64,000 nt of DNA from Cobetia sp. L2A1 (GTDB lineage Bacteria > Pseudomonadota > Gammaproteobacteria > Pseudomonadales > Halomonadaceae): contig NZ_CP047025.1 in NCBI RefSeq assembly GCF_009796845.1, positions 682,001-746,000 on the forward strand, given 5' to 3'. Below the pieces are notes generated by a model. The model was not told where the DNA came from and ran no database searches. It worked only from the letters and a program-made list of their open reading frames with translations. Positions 32,081 through 41,934 of the stretch are shown one piece after another (position 1 is the first letter of the stretch; every line of letters begins with the position of its first letter). The translations under genes were made by a program, and so were the position numbers.

Positions 32081-32788
32081 ATGTCTGATCTACTGCCGAA
32101 TGACTTCAAGATTGCTCCGTCTATCCTGTCGGCTGATTTTGCCCGCCTGGGACAGGAAGTCGATGATGTGCTCGCCTCTGGTGCTGACATCGTCCACTTC
32201 GACGTGATGGACAATCACTATGTGCCCAATCTCACCATCGGGCCAATGGTGTGCAAGGCATTGCGTGATTACGGCATCACGGCCGACATTGACGCGCACC
32301 TGATGGTGACGCCGGTGGATCGCATGATCGGTGATTTCGCGGAAGCGGGCGCCAGCTACATCACCTTCCACCCGGAAGCCTCCGGTCACGTTGATCGTTC
32401 CTTGCAATTGATTCGCGACGCAGGCTGCAAGTCGGGCCTGGTCTTCAATCCGGCCACACCGCTGTCCTATCTCGATTACGTGATGGACAAGGTCGACATG
32501 ATTCTGTTGATGAGCGTCAATCCGGGCTTTGGTGGCCAGTCATTCATTCCGGGCACGCTCGACAAGCTGCGTGAAGCGCGTCGTCGTATCGATGCCTCTG
32601 GCTACAATATCCGTCTCGAGATCGATGGCGGCGTGAAGGTGGATAATATCGCCGAGATCGCCCGTGCGGGCGCCGATACCTTCGTCGCAGGTTCCGCTAT
32701 CTTCAATGCGCGTAGCGACAACGATGCCAATCGTTATGACAGTGTGCTGGCCAGGTTGCGTGCTGAGCTGGCCAGTGTGCGTGGCTGA
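32081..32788 (+). CDS. rpe: Ribulose-phosphate 3-epimerase
   Basis: This cytoplasmic TIM-barrel enzyme interconverts ribulose-5-phosphate and xylulose-5-phosphate in the pentose phosphate pathway. The 235-aa sequence shows [16 protein letters not shown], the metal site [17 protein letters not shown], the second His/Asp region [14 protein letters not shown] and IDGGV with catalytic Asp, all as in the family. The start is ATG 32081. Its stop codon lies inside the beginning of the GIY-YIG gene. No gph or trpE follows directly, unlike in some relatives where these form one operon. Confidence 0.96.
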   Translation: MSDLLPNDFKIAPSILSADFARLGQEVDDVLASGADIVHFDVMDNHYVPNLTIGPMVCKALRDYGITADIDAHLMVTPVDRMIGDFAEAGASYITFHPEASGHVDRSLQLIRDAGCKSGLVFNPATPLSYLDYVMDKVDMILLMSVNPGFGGQSFIPGTLDKLREARRRIDASGYNIRLEIDGGVKVDNIAEIARAGADTFVAGSAIFNARSDNDANRYDSVLARLRAELASVRG

Positions 32789-33104
32789 TAAAAGTGTGAG
32801 CGAGCAGGCCACGAACAAGGAAGTCGTTGGCAGTCAGTGGTCGCTTTATATGCTGCAGACGGCGCAAGGACGCTTGTATACCGGCATCAGTACTGACGTC
32901 ACTCGGCGGCTGGGTGAGCATGAATCCGGCAAGCGGGGAGCACGTGCACTACGAGGTAAAGGGCCACTGACACTGTGTTATCAACAGGCGGTAGGTGATC
33001 GCTCGCGAGCACTCAAGCTTGAGTATCGCGTCAAGCAACTCAGCGTCACCGCCAAGCGGCAGTTGATAGCGGGTGAATTGAGGCTGGATAGCTTGCTTGA
33101 GTGA
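32781..33104 (+). CDS. GIY-YIG family protein (YhbQ-like)
   Basis: This small 107-aa protein consists of one GIY-YIG nuclease-type domain. [19 protein letters not shown] is the GIY-YIG pair (LYML/LYTG). [22 protein letters not shown] carries the Arg, and [16 protein letters not shown] holds the conserved Glu. It closely follows E. coli YhbQ. The start is most likely GTG at 32781, overlapping the rpe stop by eight bases; GTG 32796 is an alternative. Members of this short group have weak or unclear nuclease activity. Co-translation with rpe is implied by the overlap. Confidence 0.85.
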   Translation: MADKSVSEQATNKEVVGSQWSLYMLQTAQGRLYTGISTDVTRRLGEHESGKRGARALRGKGPLTLCYQQAVGDRSRALKLEYRVKQLSVTAKRQLIAGELRLDSLLE

Positions 33105-33162
33105 GCGGGGCGAGGGCTGTAAAAAGCAGTCAGTGTCTGTACTTGAGCCTGTACCTGAAATG

Positions 33163-33197
33163 AAAACGCCCTCAGCGAGTTTCGCTGGGGGCGTTTT
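33163..33197. terminator. Bidirectional terminator
   Basis: A 16-bp stem with one wobble or mismatch (AAAACGCCCTCAGCGA) ends in TTTT on both strands between the convergent GIY-YIG gene and ndh. Confidence 0.9.
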
Positions 33198-33243
33198 GCG
33201 TTCTGACCACTGATGAGTCAGACGTTTGACGTGTGGCGAGTGA

Positions 33244-34545
33244 TCAATGCAGCTTCATCTTCGGACGCAAGTAGCGGTTGAGTCCATCGACCACGACCGT
33301 CATGACTGTCTTGACCACACCATGAATCGCCATCTGGTGCATGCGATATAGCGAGGCATAGAAGAACTTGGCCAGGCGACCCTCGATGAACAGTGAGCGA
33401 GCGGAGGCGCCACGCATCAGCGAGCCGACCGCGTCGAAGTGTGCAAGCGAGATCAATGAACCGTAGTCCTTGAAGAAGAATTCCTTCAACGGCTTGCCGT
33501 CCAGTGCAGCCCGCAGGTTCTTGACCATCAGTGTTGCTTGCTGGTGTGCGGCCTGAGCACGTGGCGGAACACGCTTGTCGTCCGGCTGAGGGCAGCTGGC
33601 GCAATCACCAAGTGCGAAGATGAACTCGTCATCAATGCTCTGCATGGTCTGATGTACCTTGACCTGATGATTGCGTTCGGTGGAAAGACCCAGCTCCGAG
33701 AGGAACGACGGCGCACGAATACCGGCAGCCCACACGCTGAGATCAGCCTCGATCAGCGTGCCATCGGCAGTAGTGATACCGCGTGAGTCGGCGCAGATCA
33801 CGCGGGTATCGATGTGAATATCGACGCCCAGCTTGCACAGCTCCTTGGCAACCGGCTTGCCGATACGTTCCGGTAGCGCCGGCAGGATGCGCGGAGCAGC
33901 TTCTATCAGGTGCACTTTTACCTGACGGTCTTCCAGGGAAGAGAAGCCATAGCTGTGCAGCATCTTGGAGGCATCGAAGAGCTCGGCTGACAGCTCCACA
34001 CCCGTGGCGCCCGCGCCAATGATGGCGACGTTGAGCTGCTGGCGCTCACACTTGTCGCCATTGGCGCTGAACCGCAGGAAGGTATCGAGCATGTCGCGGC
34101 GGAACTTCTCCGCCTGCTGCGGGCTGTCGAGGAAGTGACAGTGTTCGGCCACGCCTTCGGTGCCGAAGTCGTTGGAGACGCTGCCCAGCGAGAGCACGAG
34201 ATAGTCATAGCTGAGCTGACGGGCGGGTAGCAGCACGGTGCCTTTTGCATCATGAATGGCAGCCAGTGTCAGCTGCTTCTCTTCCCGCTCGAGGCTTTCC
34301 AGAGTGCCACGCTGGAATTTGTAACCGTGGGTCTTGGAGTGTCCCTGATAAGACACCTCATCAAGACCGGAATCCAGCACGCCGGTCGCCACTTCGTGCA
34401 GCAGTGGCTTCCATATGTGCGTGGAATTGCGATCAATGAGGATGATTTCGGCTTTCTTCTTGCGGCCCAGCTTGTGGCCAAGCTTGGTGACAAGTTCTAG
34501 CCCGCCAGCGCCACCGCCGACAACAACGATGCGAGGAATAGCCAT
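33244..34545 (-). CDS. ndh: Type II NADH dehydrogenase
   Basis: This is a non-proton-pumping FAD enzyme that passes electrons from NADH to quinone at the inner membrane. The FAD motif is VVVGGGAGGLELVTKLG at residues about 6-22, and the NADH motif is VAIIGAGATGVELSAEL near residue 165. FALGDCASCPQ is the second FAD contact. The C-terminal region KFFYASLYRMHQMAIHG is the membrane-associated amphipathic tail seen in this 433-aa class. CAGGAG precedes ATG 34545. The gene is divergent from gph across a 280-base region in which I see no operator. Confidence 0.95.
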   Translation of the reverse strand: MAIPRIVVVGGGAGGLELVTKLGHKLGRKKKAEIILIDRNSTHIWKPLLHEVATGVLDSGLDEVSYQGHSKTHGYKFQRGTLESLEREEKQLTLAAIHDAKGTVLLPARQLSYDYLVLSLGSVSNDFGTEGVAEHCHFLDSPQQAEKFRRDMLDTFLRFSANGDKCERQQLNVAIIGAGATGVELSAELFDASKMLHSYGFSSLEDRQVKVHLIEAAPRILPALPERIGKPVAKELCKLGVDIHIDTRVICADSRGITTADGTLIEADLSVWAAGIRAPSFLSELGLSTERNHQVKVHQTMQSIDDEFIFALGDCASCPQPDDKRVPPRAQAAHQQATLMVKNLRAALDGKPLKEFFFKDYGSLISLAHFDAVGSLMRGASARSLFIEGRLAKFFYASLYRMHQMAIHGVVKTVMTVVVDGLNRYLRPKMKLH

Positions 34546-34825
34546 GAATAGCTCCTGAAAATGACAAGATCGAAAAGGACAGACAAATCTGGCTGTCGCC
34601 GGAGCGTCGGGCTGCGCGGTTTCTCGATGTCACTGGCGCCACACCCGGAGGACGGTCGACTGAATGGCGCTATGGTAACGCTCTGGGTGGCATGCTAATA
34701 GTGGCTACACTCAGTAATGTAGTTTTTATACGAAATTTTCCAACGAAAGTTGAGAAACACCGAGTTGCACGGATAGGCTCACTCACGTCTCGTGCTCTCA
34801 TGGCGATGACATCACAGGAATTTTC

Positions 34826-35557
34826 ATGTCCGATACCACCGAAGATAGCCCCATGGCGGCTTCTCAGAACGCCCATGGACTCAGCCATCCTGCACTGAAG
34901 GGGATTGCGCTGATTGCTTTTGATCTCGACGGTACCTTGATCGACTCCGTGCCGGACCTTGCTCATGCCATCGATCTGATGCTTGAAGATGAAGGATTGT
35001 CGGCATTGGGTGAGGCACGCGTGCGTGACTTCGTCGGCAATGGCTCGCGCGTGCTGGTCGAGCGAGCGCTGGAGGCGCATGGACGGAAAATCGATGATAT
35101 CGACATGGTCGAACGCACACATCATGCCTTCCTGGCCCATTACGCAGCAGACCCCAGCAGTCGAACACGGCTGTATCCCGGCGTGCGTGAATGCCTGGAT
35201 GGCTTGTGCCGCGCGGGTGTGTCACTGGTGCTGATCACAAACAAGCCAGAAGCCTTCATTGAGCCTTTGCTAGCGCACTTCTCGCTGGCGGAGCATTTTG
35301 TGCTGGCACTGGGTGGTGACTCCCTGTCGACATGCAAGCCAGACCCTGCACCGCTTTTGTTCGCTGCTGAGCGTTTGGGCGTATCACCGAATCAGGCATT
35401 GATGGTAGGTGATTCTCGTCACGATATCGCAGCCGGCAAGGCAGCGGGCTTCCGCACGTTGGCCGTTCCTTATGGCTATAACCATGGTGATCCGATCTCT
35501 GCCAGCCAGCCGGATTATCTGGTTGAATCACTCGACGCGTTGGTGGCTGTCCACTGA
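34826..35557 (+). CDS. gph: Phosphoglycolate phosphatase
   Basis: This is a HAD-superfamily phosphatase that removes phosphate from 2-phosphoglycolate formed in DNA repair and oxygenation side reactions. The catalytic motif is AFDLDGTLIDSVPDL at about residue 31. Motif II lies in LVLITNKP, and the final motif is VGDSRHD, with the Lys in STCKPDP. Length is 243 aa, with an extra 25-residue N-terminus compared with many homologues. AGGAA precedes ATG 34826. trpE follows after 127 bases without a visible terminator, and gph-trpE linkage is common in pseudomonads and relatives. Confidence 0.93.
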   Translation: MSDTTEDSPMAASQNAHGLSHPALKGIALIAFDLDGTLIDSVPDLAHAIDLMLEDEGLSALGEARVRDFVGNGSRVLVERALEAHGRKIDDIDMVERTHHAFLAHYAADPSSRTRLYPGVRECLDGLCRAGVSLVLITNKPEAFIEPLLAHFSLAEHFVLALGGDSLSTCKPDPAPLLFAAERLGVSPNQALMVGDSRHDIAAGKAAGFRTLAVPYGYNHGDPISASQPDYLVESLDALVAVH

Positions 35558-35684
35558 TAGGTCACGCGGTACGCTATTGCCTCGTCAGAGCGCTGCTGCC
35601 ACTCGTCGGCAATGATAGACTTGCCTGAAAATACACGTCGGCCGCGTGCTGACAAAGCATCCCCCGTGCAAGGAACAGCAGGTC

Positions 35685-37175
35685 ATGATGACCCCACAAC
35701 GCTTCACTGAACTGGCCGCTGCCGGCTATAACCGCATCCCCGTCACTCGTGACGTGCTGGCGGATCTCGACACGCCGCTGTCGACCTATCTCAAGCTCGC
35801 CGACATGCCGTGGACGTTCTTGCTGGAGTCCGTGCAAGGGGGGGAGAAGTGGGGACGCTATTCCATCATTGGCCTGCCGTGTCGTGAACGTATCGAAGTG
35901 CGTGGTCAGGTTGTCTCGCACCTGGTCAATGGCGAACAGACCGGCATGACTGAGGTAGAAGATCCGCTGGACTGGATCGAGACATTCCAGACCCGTTTTC
36001 GTGTGCCTGTCATCGAAGGAGCACCGCGCTTCAATGGCGGCCTGGTCGGTTATTTCGGCTATGACACGGTGCGCTATATCGAGCCGAAGCTGCGCGGTGT
36101 CGTGAAGCCTGATCCTCTGGGCGTGCCGGATATCCTGTTGATGGTGGCGGATGAGTTGGTCGTCTTCGACAATCTCTCCGGACGCCTCACCCTGCTGACC
36201 CACGCTGACCCCGCGACTGACGATGCCTACGTGAATGCCTGTGGGCGTCTTGAACGTCTCGAGATCCAGCTGCGTAGTGCAACGCTGAATACGGTAAGTC
36301 CAGGAACGGGCGGCGAGCCGGTCAAGGAGACGGACTTCACCTCCGGTTTCACCGAGGAAGGCTTCAAGGGTGCCGTCGAGAAGATCAAGGAATACGTGCT
36401 GGCCGGTGACGTCATGCAGTGCGTGCCGTCCCAACGGATGTCGATTCCCTATCGCGCAGCGCCATTGGATCTGTATCGCGCGCTGCGTAGCTTGAATCCG
36501 TCGCCGTACATGTTCTTCTTCAATCTTGATGACCACCATGTCATCGGCTCGTCGCCGGAGATCCTCTCGCGTCTTGAAGACGGTGAAGTCGCTGTCCGTC
36601 CGATTGCGGGAACACGTGTGCGTGGCGCCACGGAAGAGGAAGATCTCGCGCTGGAAAAGGATCTGCTGTCGGACCCGAAGGAAGTCGCCGAACATCTGAT
36701 GCTGATCGATCTGGGGCGTAACGATGTTGGTCGCATCAGTCAGACCGGTACCGTCAAGGTGACAGACCAGATGGCGGTGGAGCGTTATTCCCACGTCATG
36801 CACATTGTCTCCAACGTCACCGGCAAGTTGAAGGAAGGCCTGGGGCCGATGGATGTGCTGCGAGCGACTTTCCCGGCGGGGACGCTTTCCGGCGCGCCGA
36901 AGATTCGCGCGATGGAAATCATCGATGAGCTGGAGCCGGTCAAGCGTGGCATCTACTCCGGTGCAGTCGGTTATCTGTCCTGGCACGGCAACATGGATAC
37001 CGCGATCGCGATTCGTACCGCAGTGCTCAAGGACAAGGTACTGCACGTACAGGCGGGCGCCGGCATCGTGGCTGATTCCGTGCCGCAGTCCGAGTGGGAT
37101 GAAACGCTCAACAAGGGCCGGGCATTGTTCCGCGCTGTCGCGATGGCCGAGCGTGGTCTGGATAATCTGGACTGA
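35685..37175 (+). CDS. trpE: Anthranilate synthase component I (TrpE)
   Basis: TrpE makes anthranilate from chorismate with ammonia supplied by TrpG, the first step of tryptophan synthesis. The 496-aa protein has the feedback-binding N-terminal part ([17 protein letters not shown]). It also has the chorismate-binding core with [42 protein letters not shown] and [19 protein letters not shown] start at the ATG at 35685; another ATG follows at once. There is no Trp-rich leader in front of trpE, in contrast to trpGDC. Confidence 0.96.
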   Translation: MMTPQRFTELAAAGYNRIPVTRDVLADLDTPLSTYLKLADMPWTFLLESVQGGEKWGRYSIIGLPCRERIEVRGQVVSHLVNGEQTGMTEVEDPLDWIETFQTRFRVPVIEGAPRFNGGLVGYFGYDTVRYIEPKLRGVVKPDPLGVPDILLMVADELVVFDNLSGRLTLLTHADPATDDAYVNACGRLERLEIQLRSATLNTVSPGTGGEPVKETDFTSGFTEEGFKGAVEKIKEYVLAGDVMQCVPSQRMSIPYRAAPLDLYRALRSLNPSPYMFFFNLDDHHVIGSSPEILSRLEDGEVAVRPIAGTRVRGATEEEDLALEKDLLSDPKEVAEHLMLIDLGRNDVGRISQTGTVKVTDQMAVERYSHVMHIVSNVTGKLKEGLGPMDVLRATFPAGTLSGAPKIRAMEIIDELEPVKRGIYSGAVGYLSWHGNMDTAIAIRTAVLKDKVLHVQAGAGIVADSVPQSEWDETLNKGRALFRAVAMAERGLDNLD

Positions 37176-37266
37176 AGTCATTCCTCGTAAGCTGATCGCA
37201 GGAGTGGGCATGTGATTGCCCTTCCTGCGATTGACACCCCTGTCAGCGCGAAGCACTATTGAGAAC

Positions 37267-37317
37267 ATGACAATACGCACCCCGAACGAACTCAGCCTGC
37301 AGTGGTGGCGCTCCTGA
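37267..37317 (+). CDS. trpL: trp leader peptide (16 aa, tandem Trp)
   Basis: A short frame reads [16 protein letters not shown] and then stops. It ends in two adjacent Trp codons, then Arg, Ser and stop, very like the E. coli leader ending in GWWRTS. It is followed at about 50 bases by an intrinsic terminator and alternative pairing segments (see the attenuator entry). Ribosome stalling at the TGG pair under low charged tRNA-Trp would control trpGDC. The peptide itself needs no other function. Confidence 0.85.
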   Translation: MTIRTPNELSLQWWRS

Positions 37318-37394
37318 CAAGGGGGCGGCTTTCGCATGTCTGAAGTTTGAGGACGTACGACCACGAAGATGCCGCCGACCAGGGCGGCATTTTT
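37303..37394 (+). promoter_or_regulatory. Tryptophan attenuator of trpGDC
   Basis: Segment 1 holds the Trp codons and GCTCC (37310-37314). Segment 2 is GGGGGCGGC (37321-37329). Segment 3 is ATGCCGCC (37369-37376). Segment 4 is GGCGGCAT followed by five T (37383-37394). Segment 1 can pair with 2, and 3 with 4 (terminator), while 2 can pair with 3 (antiterminator). Segments 2 and 4 compete for the same GCCGCC. Attenuation of trpE and trpGDC is established in Pseudomonas putida; the assignment here rests on the visible sequence. Confidence 0.85.
37369..37394 (+). terminator. Attenuator terminator before trpGDC
   Basis: The 8-bp stem ATGCCGCC/GGCGGCAT with a 6-base loop is followed by TTTTT. It lies between the leader peptide and trpG. 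Confidence 0.88.
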
Positions 37395-37483
37395 GTTACT
37401 GGACGGCAGGCGCGAATCACAGGAGTGCAGGCAGTCAGGTGTTCATTTACCTTCTGACTTGTTCCCGACAATGGACACGAACC

Positions 37484-38119
37484 ATGCAAGCATTTACTGC
37501 TCAGGATGCCAGCACCCCACGCGTGCTGATGATCGATAATTTCGATAGTTTCACCTACAACATCGTCCAGTATCTGAGTGAGCTGGGGGCTGAGGTGCTG
37601 ACGGTGCGCAACGACGCGCTGACGCTTGACGATATCGAGACGCTCGCACCGACGCATCTTGTGCTGGGCCCCGGGCCGTGTACGCCCAATGAAGCCGGCA
37701 TCACGATGGACGTCATTCGCCACTTTGCTGGCAAGCTACCGATCCTGGGTGTCTGCCTTGGCCATCAGGCCATCGGTCAGGTTTATGGTGGCAAGGTGGT
37801 GCGTGCGCCGAAGGTCATGCACGGCAAGACCTCTGCCGTGCGTCATAACAATAGTGGTGTCTTCGCTGCACTTTCTGAGCCGCTGGAAGTGACTCGCTAT
37901 CATTCACTGGTTGTGGATCGTGACAGCTTGCCGGAAGTACTGGAAGTCACCAGCTGGACGGATGATGACGATGTGACACCGCAGCTGATCATGGGTCTGC
38001 GTCATCGCGAGCTTGATGTCGAAGGTGTCCAATTCCACCCTGAGTCAATTCTCACTTTGCAGGGTCATGAGCTTTTGGCTAACTATCTAAAGCGCGGCGT
38101 GGGTGTTAAGCACGCTTGA
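37484..38119 (+). CDS. trpG: Anthranilate synthase component II (TrpG)
   Basis: This glutamine amidotransferase subunit (211 aa) feeds ammonia to TrpE; homologues often also serve p-aminobenzoate synthesis. The class I triad is visible: Cys in [13 protein letters not shown], and His and Glu in [13 protein letters not shown]. The N-terminus [18 protein letters not shown] and the oxyanion region [12 protein letters not shown] are standard. I start at ATG 37484 ([10 protein letters not shown]), though it lacks a strong ribosome-binding site. A GTG at 37439 or an ATG at 37529 could be used. Expression is governed by the attenuator just upstream. Confidence 0.93.
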   Translation: MQAFTAQDASTPRVLMIDNFDSFTYNIVQYLSELGAEVLTVRNDALTLDDIETLAPTHLVLGPGPCTPNEAGITMDVIRHFAGKLPILGVCLGHQAIGQVYGGKVVRAPKVMHGKTSAVRHNNSGVFAALSEPLEVTRYHSLVVDRDSLPEVLEVTSWTDDDDVTPQLIMGLRHRELDVEGVQFHPESILTLQGHELLANYLKRGVGVKHA

Positions 38120-38220
38120 TTCGTTGCTGTCATTGCAGAAGCTCGCTGGTCATTTTTATTGTCATGCGTCAGTGCTGACGGTTTGGCGTTGGCGGCATAG
38201 CGCTTATGGAGAGATTGAAC

Positions 38221-39267
38221 ATGCAGATGCGAGAGGCGATTGGCGCAGTGATGCGCCACCAACACCTGAGCTACGACGATACCCATGCGGTGATGATGGC
38301 CATCATGACGGGCGAGGCGACTCAGGCGCAGATAGGGGCGCTATTGATGGCATTGTCGATGAAGGGTGAGACGGTCGATGAGATAGCGGCTGCCGCGCAG
38401 GTGATGCGTGAGCTGATGACGCGCGTGACTGTGCGCGCCACCGATGCCGTGGATATCGTGGGTACCGGCGGTGATGGTGCCAATCTGTTCAATGTCTCCA
38501 CCGCGGCGAGTTTCGTGGTGGCAGCAGCGGGCGGTCATGTCGCCAAGCATGGCAATCGCAGTGTCTCTTCCTCTTCTGGCAGTGCAGACCTGCTCGAAGC
38601 CGCTGGTATCAATCTCGCGTTGAATGCAGTGCAGGTGGGGCGTTGCATCGATGATATCGGTGTCGGCTTCATGTTCGCACCGAATCACCATGCTGCGATG
38701 CGTCACGTCATTGGTCCACGGCGTGAGCTGGGTGTGCGTACGGTGTTCAACATTCTTGGCCCGTTGACCAATCCTGCGGGGGCTACCCGTCAGGTGCTCG
38801 GCGTATATGACGCCGCACTGGTGCCGCTGATGGCTGAAGCGCTCAAGCGTCTCGGGGCCGAGCACGCGTTGGTGGTACACAGCGATGATGGGTTGGATGA
38901 GATTTCGCTGGCCGCACCGACACTGGTCAATGAGCTCAAGGATGGTGAGATCATCGAGTATCGCATCGCGCCGGAAGACTTCGGGATCGCGCGTCAGTCA
39001 CTTGGTTCGCTGGCCGTGCACACCTCTGCTGAGAGCCTTACGCTGGTTCAGCAGGCGCTCAAGGGTGTGGAGGGGCCTGCCAGTGACATCGTGGCACTCA
39101 ATGCGGGTGCGGCGCTGTATGTCGCCGGTATCGCCGACAGTTTGAAGGAAGGCGTCAATATTGCCGAGGACGTGCAGGCCAGCAAGCTGCCGTTTGAAAA
39201 GATGAAGGAGTTGGCCGATTTCACGCGCGTGTTCGCCCAGGTCAATAGTGAAGGAGCTTCCCACTGA
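38221..39267 (+). CDS. trpD: Anthranilate phosphoribosyltransferase
   Basis: TrpD joins anthranilate to PRPP in the second step of tryptophan synthesis. The 348-aa protein has the PRPP motif [15 protein letters not shown], the [22 protein letters not shown] anthranilate/PRPP loop, and [26 protein letters not shown] eight bases before ATG 38221 makes this the start, not the ATG at 38206. It lies 101 bases after trpG, and its stop overlaps the trpC start by one base (TGATG). Confidence 0.96.
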   Translation: MQMREAIGAVMRHQHLSYDDTHAVMMAIMTGEATQAQIGALLMALSMKGETVDEIAAAAQVMRELMTRVTVRATDAVDIVGTGGDGANLFNVSTAASFVVAAAGGHVAKHGNRSVSSSSGSADLLEAAGINLALNAVQVGRCIDDIGVGFMFAPNHHAAMRHVIGPRRELGVRTVFNILGPLTNPAGATRQVLGVYDAALVPLMAEALKRLGAEHALVVHSDDGLDEISLAAPTLVNELKDGEIIEYRIAPEDFGIARQSLGSLAVHTSAESLTLVQQALKGVEGPASDIVALNAGAALYVAGIADSLKEGVNIAEDVQASKLPFEKMKELADFTRVFAQVNSEGASH

Positions 39268-40094
39268 TGAGTACCGATACGCTGACAAGTGCTAACGACA
39301 AGGCACTGCCGACTATCCTGGCCAAGATTCTTGCGCGCAAGGAAGAAGAGATTGCCGAGCGTAGCGCTGCCGTGGGGGAGGCGGACCTTCATGACTTGAT
39401 CGAAAAGCAGAGTGCGCCGCGCGGCTTCATTGAAGCACTGACGTCACGGATCGATCGTGGTGAGCCGGCGATCATCGCCGAGGTCAAGAAAGCCTCGCCA
39501 TCCAAGGGTGTGATTCGCGAAGACTTCATGCCGGCTGAGATTGCCGTCGCCTATGAGCGGGCAGGCGCGGCTTGTCTGTCCGTGCTCACCGATGCCGATT
39601 TCTTTCAGGGTCACGAAGACTTCATGATCGAGGCGCGCGACGCCGTTTCGATTCCGGTGATCCGCAAGGACTTCATCATTCATCCGTATCAGGTGCTTGA
39701 GGCACGTGCCATTGGCGCCGATTGCATCCTGTTGATCGTTGCAGCATTGGACGATGCCACCTTGGGAGCGCTATACGCACAGGCGCGTGAGCTGGGAATG
39801 GATGTGCTGGTCGAAGTGCATGATGTGGATGAGCTAGCCCACGCACTGGCGCTGGGTATCGAATTGGTCGGCATCAACAACCGTGATTTGCGTACTTTCG
39901 AGACATCGCTGGATACCACGCTTGATCTGCTGGCGAACATGCCGGACGATGTGCGCGTCGTGACCGAGTCTGGTATTCATACCCGTGATGATGTCGCGAA
40001 GATGCGTGCTCGCGGGGTGCATGGGTTTCTGGTCGGCGAGGCTTGCATGCGCTTTGATGATCCGGGGATGGGGCTGAAGCAGTTGTTCTTCTGA
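39267..40094 (+). CDS. trpC: Indole-3-glycerol phosphate synthase
   Basis: This monofunctional TIM-barrel enzyme (275 aa) cyclises the phosphoribosyl-anthranilate product to indole-3-glycerol phosphate. Landmarks are [36 protein letters not shown] (catalytic Lys), [25 protein letters not shown] and VTESGI. It is not fused to trpF. The ATG overlaps the trpD stop, and a strong terminator ends the trpGDC operon after it. Confidence 0.96.
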   Translation: MSTDTLTSANDKALPTILAKILARKEEEIAERSAAVGEADLHDLIEKQSAPRGFIEALTSRIDRGEPAIIAEVKKASPSKGVIREDFMPAEIAVAYERAGAACLSVLTDADFFQGHEDFMIEARDAVSIPVIRKDFIIHPYQVLEARAIGADCILLIVAALDDATLGALYAQARELGMDVLVEVHDVDELAHALALGIELVGINNRDLRTFETSLDTTLDLLANMPDDVRVVTESGIHTRDDVAKMRARGVHGFLVGEACMRFDDPGMGLKQLFF

Positions 40095-40140
40095 TATCAT
40101 GCCATCATGATGAAGTGTAAATTGTTATCCTTATGATAAC

Positions 40141-40175
40141 AAAAGCCCGTTACGGCATGTCGTAACGGGCTTTTT
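40141..40175. terminator. Terminator of trpGDC and of the ugp operon
   Basis: A perfect 14-bp stem (AAAAGCCCGTTACG) with a 6-base loop has T runs on both strands. It lies between the convergent trpC and HAD-phosphatase genes. Confidence 0.93.
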
Positions 40176-40222
40176 AATGCATTACTGTTAGTAATTGTGT
40201 TCAGAGGTGCAAGTTTTTGAGG

Positions 40223-41020
40223 TCAGATGCTGTTGCGCGCTGCCAGCAGCGCGTCGGCAATTTCTTCGACGCCTGCCCCGTGGCTATGACGGGTTAGCCA
40301 AGTGGGCTCCCAGCCGAGTGTGGCCCGATGCTTGAGAATATTGGCGACACCCGCCGTATGACGGAAGGTGGCAAACATCGGTGCATCATTCGGTGCATCG
40401 CCGACATACATCACCTCGTTCTCCAGCTGCATGCGATCAAGCCCGAAGGTCTCGGTCAGCACACGCACCGCCATGCGGGCCTTGTCGAATTCACCCTGCC
40501 AGGCATTGATGTGAATGGAGCTGGCACGTGCCTGGATGCCGGCAGCGGTGAACCCGGTAATGATGGCTTGTATCTCCTGCTGGGATAGCGGTGTCACGGC
40601 CTGGCAGTGGTCCACCGCGACGTCGGCAAAGCGGAAGGGTTGATCTTGTGCGAGTGCCGCCTGTGGATGATTGAGCAGCAGCTGACGCGCGATTGTCATC
40701 ACGTGGCGCTGACGCGCGCGCAGGCGTGATTCATCTTCCCACCAGGTCGTGAGAATGCGCTGCCCTTGCAGCTGAAAGGCAAAAGCGCCGTTCTCGCCGA
40801 TCACGGCTGCTACCGGCCAGGCGCGTGCAATGTGATCACACCAGCCAGCGCAACCGCCTGTCACCGGAATGACCTTGATGTCGGCAGCGGCAAGGCGCTC
40901 CAGCGCTGCCAGCGTTGAGGCATTCAAGCGACCTTCTCGCGTGAGAGTGTCGTCAATGTCAGTCAACAGATAGCGAACACCTGACAGAGTGCTGACAGGG
41001 CAATGAGCGAAGGCTTGCAT
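40223..41020 (-). CDS. HAD-superfamily (type IIB) phosphatase in the ugp operon
   Basis: This is a 265-aa HAD hydrolase of the Cof/mannosyl-phosphoglycerate-phosphatase kind. Motif I is LLTDIDDTLTREG with both catalytic Asp residues. Motif II is IPVTGGCAGWCD, and motifs III/IV lie in FDKARMAVRVL and VMYVGDAPNDAPMF. The C2-type cap sits between them. Start choice is uncertain: ATG 41020 has GGAA upstream and the frame is open further. As the last gene of ugpBAEC-ugpQ-deoR-HAD, it may dephosphorylate glycerol-3-phosphate or a related imported phosphate ester. That role is inferred from context only. Confidence 0.85.
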   Translation of the reverse strand: MQAFAHCPVSTLSGVRYLLTDIDDTLTREGRLNASTLAALERLAAADIKVIPVTGGCAGWCDHIARAWPVAAVIGENGAFAFQLQGQRILTTWWEDESRLRARQRHVMTIARQLLLNHPQAALAQDQPFRFADVAVDHCQAVTPLSQQEIQAIITGFTAAGIQARASSIHINAWQGEFDKARMAVRVLTETFGLDRMQLENEVMYVGDAPNDAPMFATFRHTAGVANILKHRATLGWEPTWLTRHSHGAGVEEIADALLAARNSI

Positions 41021-41090
41021 GGTGATTCCGGCCATCCTTGTGGGCGACGAGTGACGAAATGCGCAGTGAGTCATCTCATTCAATAACGGC

Positions 41091-41927
41091 TCAGGCGGTA
41101 AATCTGACCTGCAGGGAGTGCTTGCCCGCTGCATTCAGTGCAGTGCGATAGTCTGCACGATGCGGCGGCTCGTCAGTGACCAGCAAATCGATATCGGTGA
41201 GTGTGCCAATGCGGCACATGGCGGCACGTCCCCATTTGCTCGCATCCACGACCAGAATTCGTCGTTGTGCATGATCGAGCAGGGCACGGCTGACTGCTGC
41301 CTCTTCAGGGTCGAAATCCAACAATCCACCGGTATCCAACCCTCCACAGCCCAGCACGGCAATATCCACTTGATGACGCGTGAAGAACGCCACGGTGGCG
41401 CTGCCGACCACATCTAGATCCTGCGGTCGTAATCGTCCTTCGGCTAGTTGTACGGCGATATCGGGGTGGTTGGACAACACCTGCGCGACCTGCAGATTGT
41501 TGGTGATGACCCGAAGGCCACGCCGCGCAATCAGCGCCTCTGCGACAGCGACCACACTGGTGCCAATACCGAGGGCCAGTGAGGCTCCATCGGGAATCTC
41601 ATCTACCACTATGGCTGCCATCTTCTGCTTGGCAGAGCGCGCCATGATGCTGCGCCGGGAGTGCACGAGATTATGACCGCCCGAAGGACGTTCTATCCCA
41701 CCATGACGACGGCGCGCCAACCCGTGTTCACACAGAACGCCGAGATCACGCCTGATGGTCTGCGGCGTGACGGAATAATGCGCTGCCAGTGGCTCTACCG
41801 CCAGCTGCCCTTCGCGCACTAGCTGCTCGAGAATCTGCTGCTGGCGTGGGGTCAGGGTGTCAGTGATCTGATTTCCAGCGCCTTTTTTCTCGGCGTTCTT
41901 GTGATTGATTTCACTATTCTGGTTCAT
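41091..41927 (-). CDS. DeoR/GlpR-family transcriptional regulator
   Basis: This is a 278-aa repressor of the DeoR family. The N-terminal helix-turn-helix is LTPRQQQILEQLVREGQLAVEPLAAHYSVTPQTIRRDLGVL. The C-terminal DeoR sensor domain senses a sugar phosphate and shows ASLALGIGTSVVAVAEAL, RVITNNLQVAQVL and VDIAVLGCGGLD. A charged 30-residue N-terminal extension precedes the HTH. GAGGTCGCC precedes ATG 41927. It starts seven bases after the ugpQ stop, so it is in the ugp operon and is probably its local regulator, with glycerol-3-phosphate as a likely effector. Confidence 0.9.
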   Translation of the reverse strand: MNQNSEINHKNAEKKGAGNQITDTLTPRQQQILEQLVREGQLAVEPLAAHYSVTPQTIRRDLGVLCEHGLARRRHGGIERPSGGHNLVHSRRSIMARSAKQKMAAIVVDEIPDGASLALGIGTSVVAVAEALIARRGLRVITNNLQVAQVLSNHPDIAVQLAEGRLRPQDLDVVGSATVAFFTRHQVDIAVLGCGGLDTGGLLDFDPEEAAVSRALLDHAQRRILVVDASKWGRAAMCRIGTLTDIDLLVTDEPPHRADYRTALNAAGKHSLQVRFTA

Positions 41928-41934
41928 GGCGACC

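Noticed and set aside
35558..35684. A Trp leader and attenuator upstream of trpE
   Set aside because: No frame with clustered TGG codons and no hairpin with a T run is present between gph and trpE.
35574..37364. A 596-codon open frame on the minus strand opposite trpE
   Set aside because: It is the antisense shadow of trpE, made possible by GC-rich codon bias. It has no ribosome-binding site and a His/Arg/Gln-rich composition typical of shadows.
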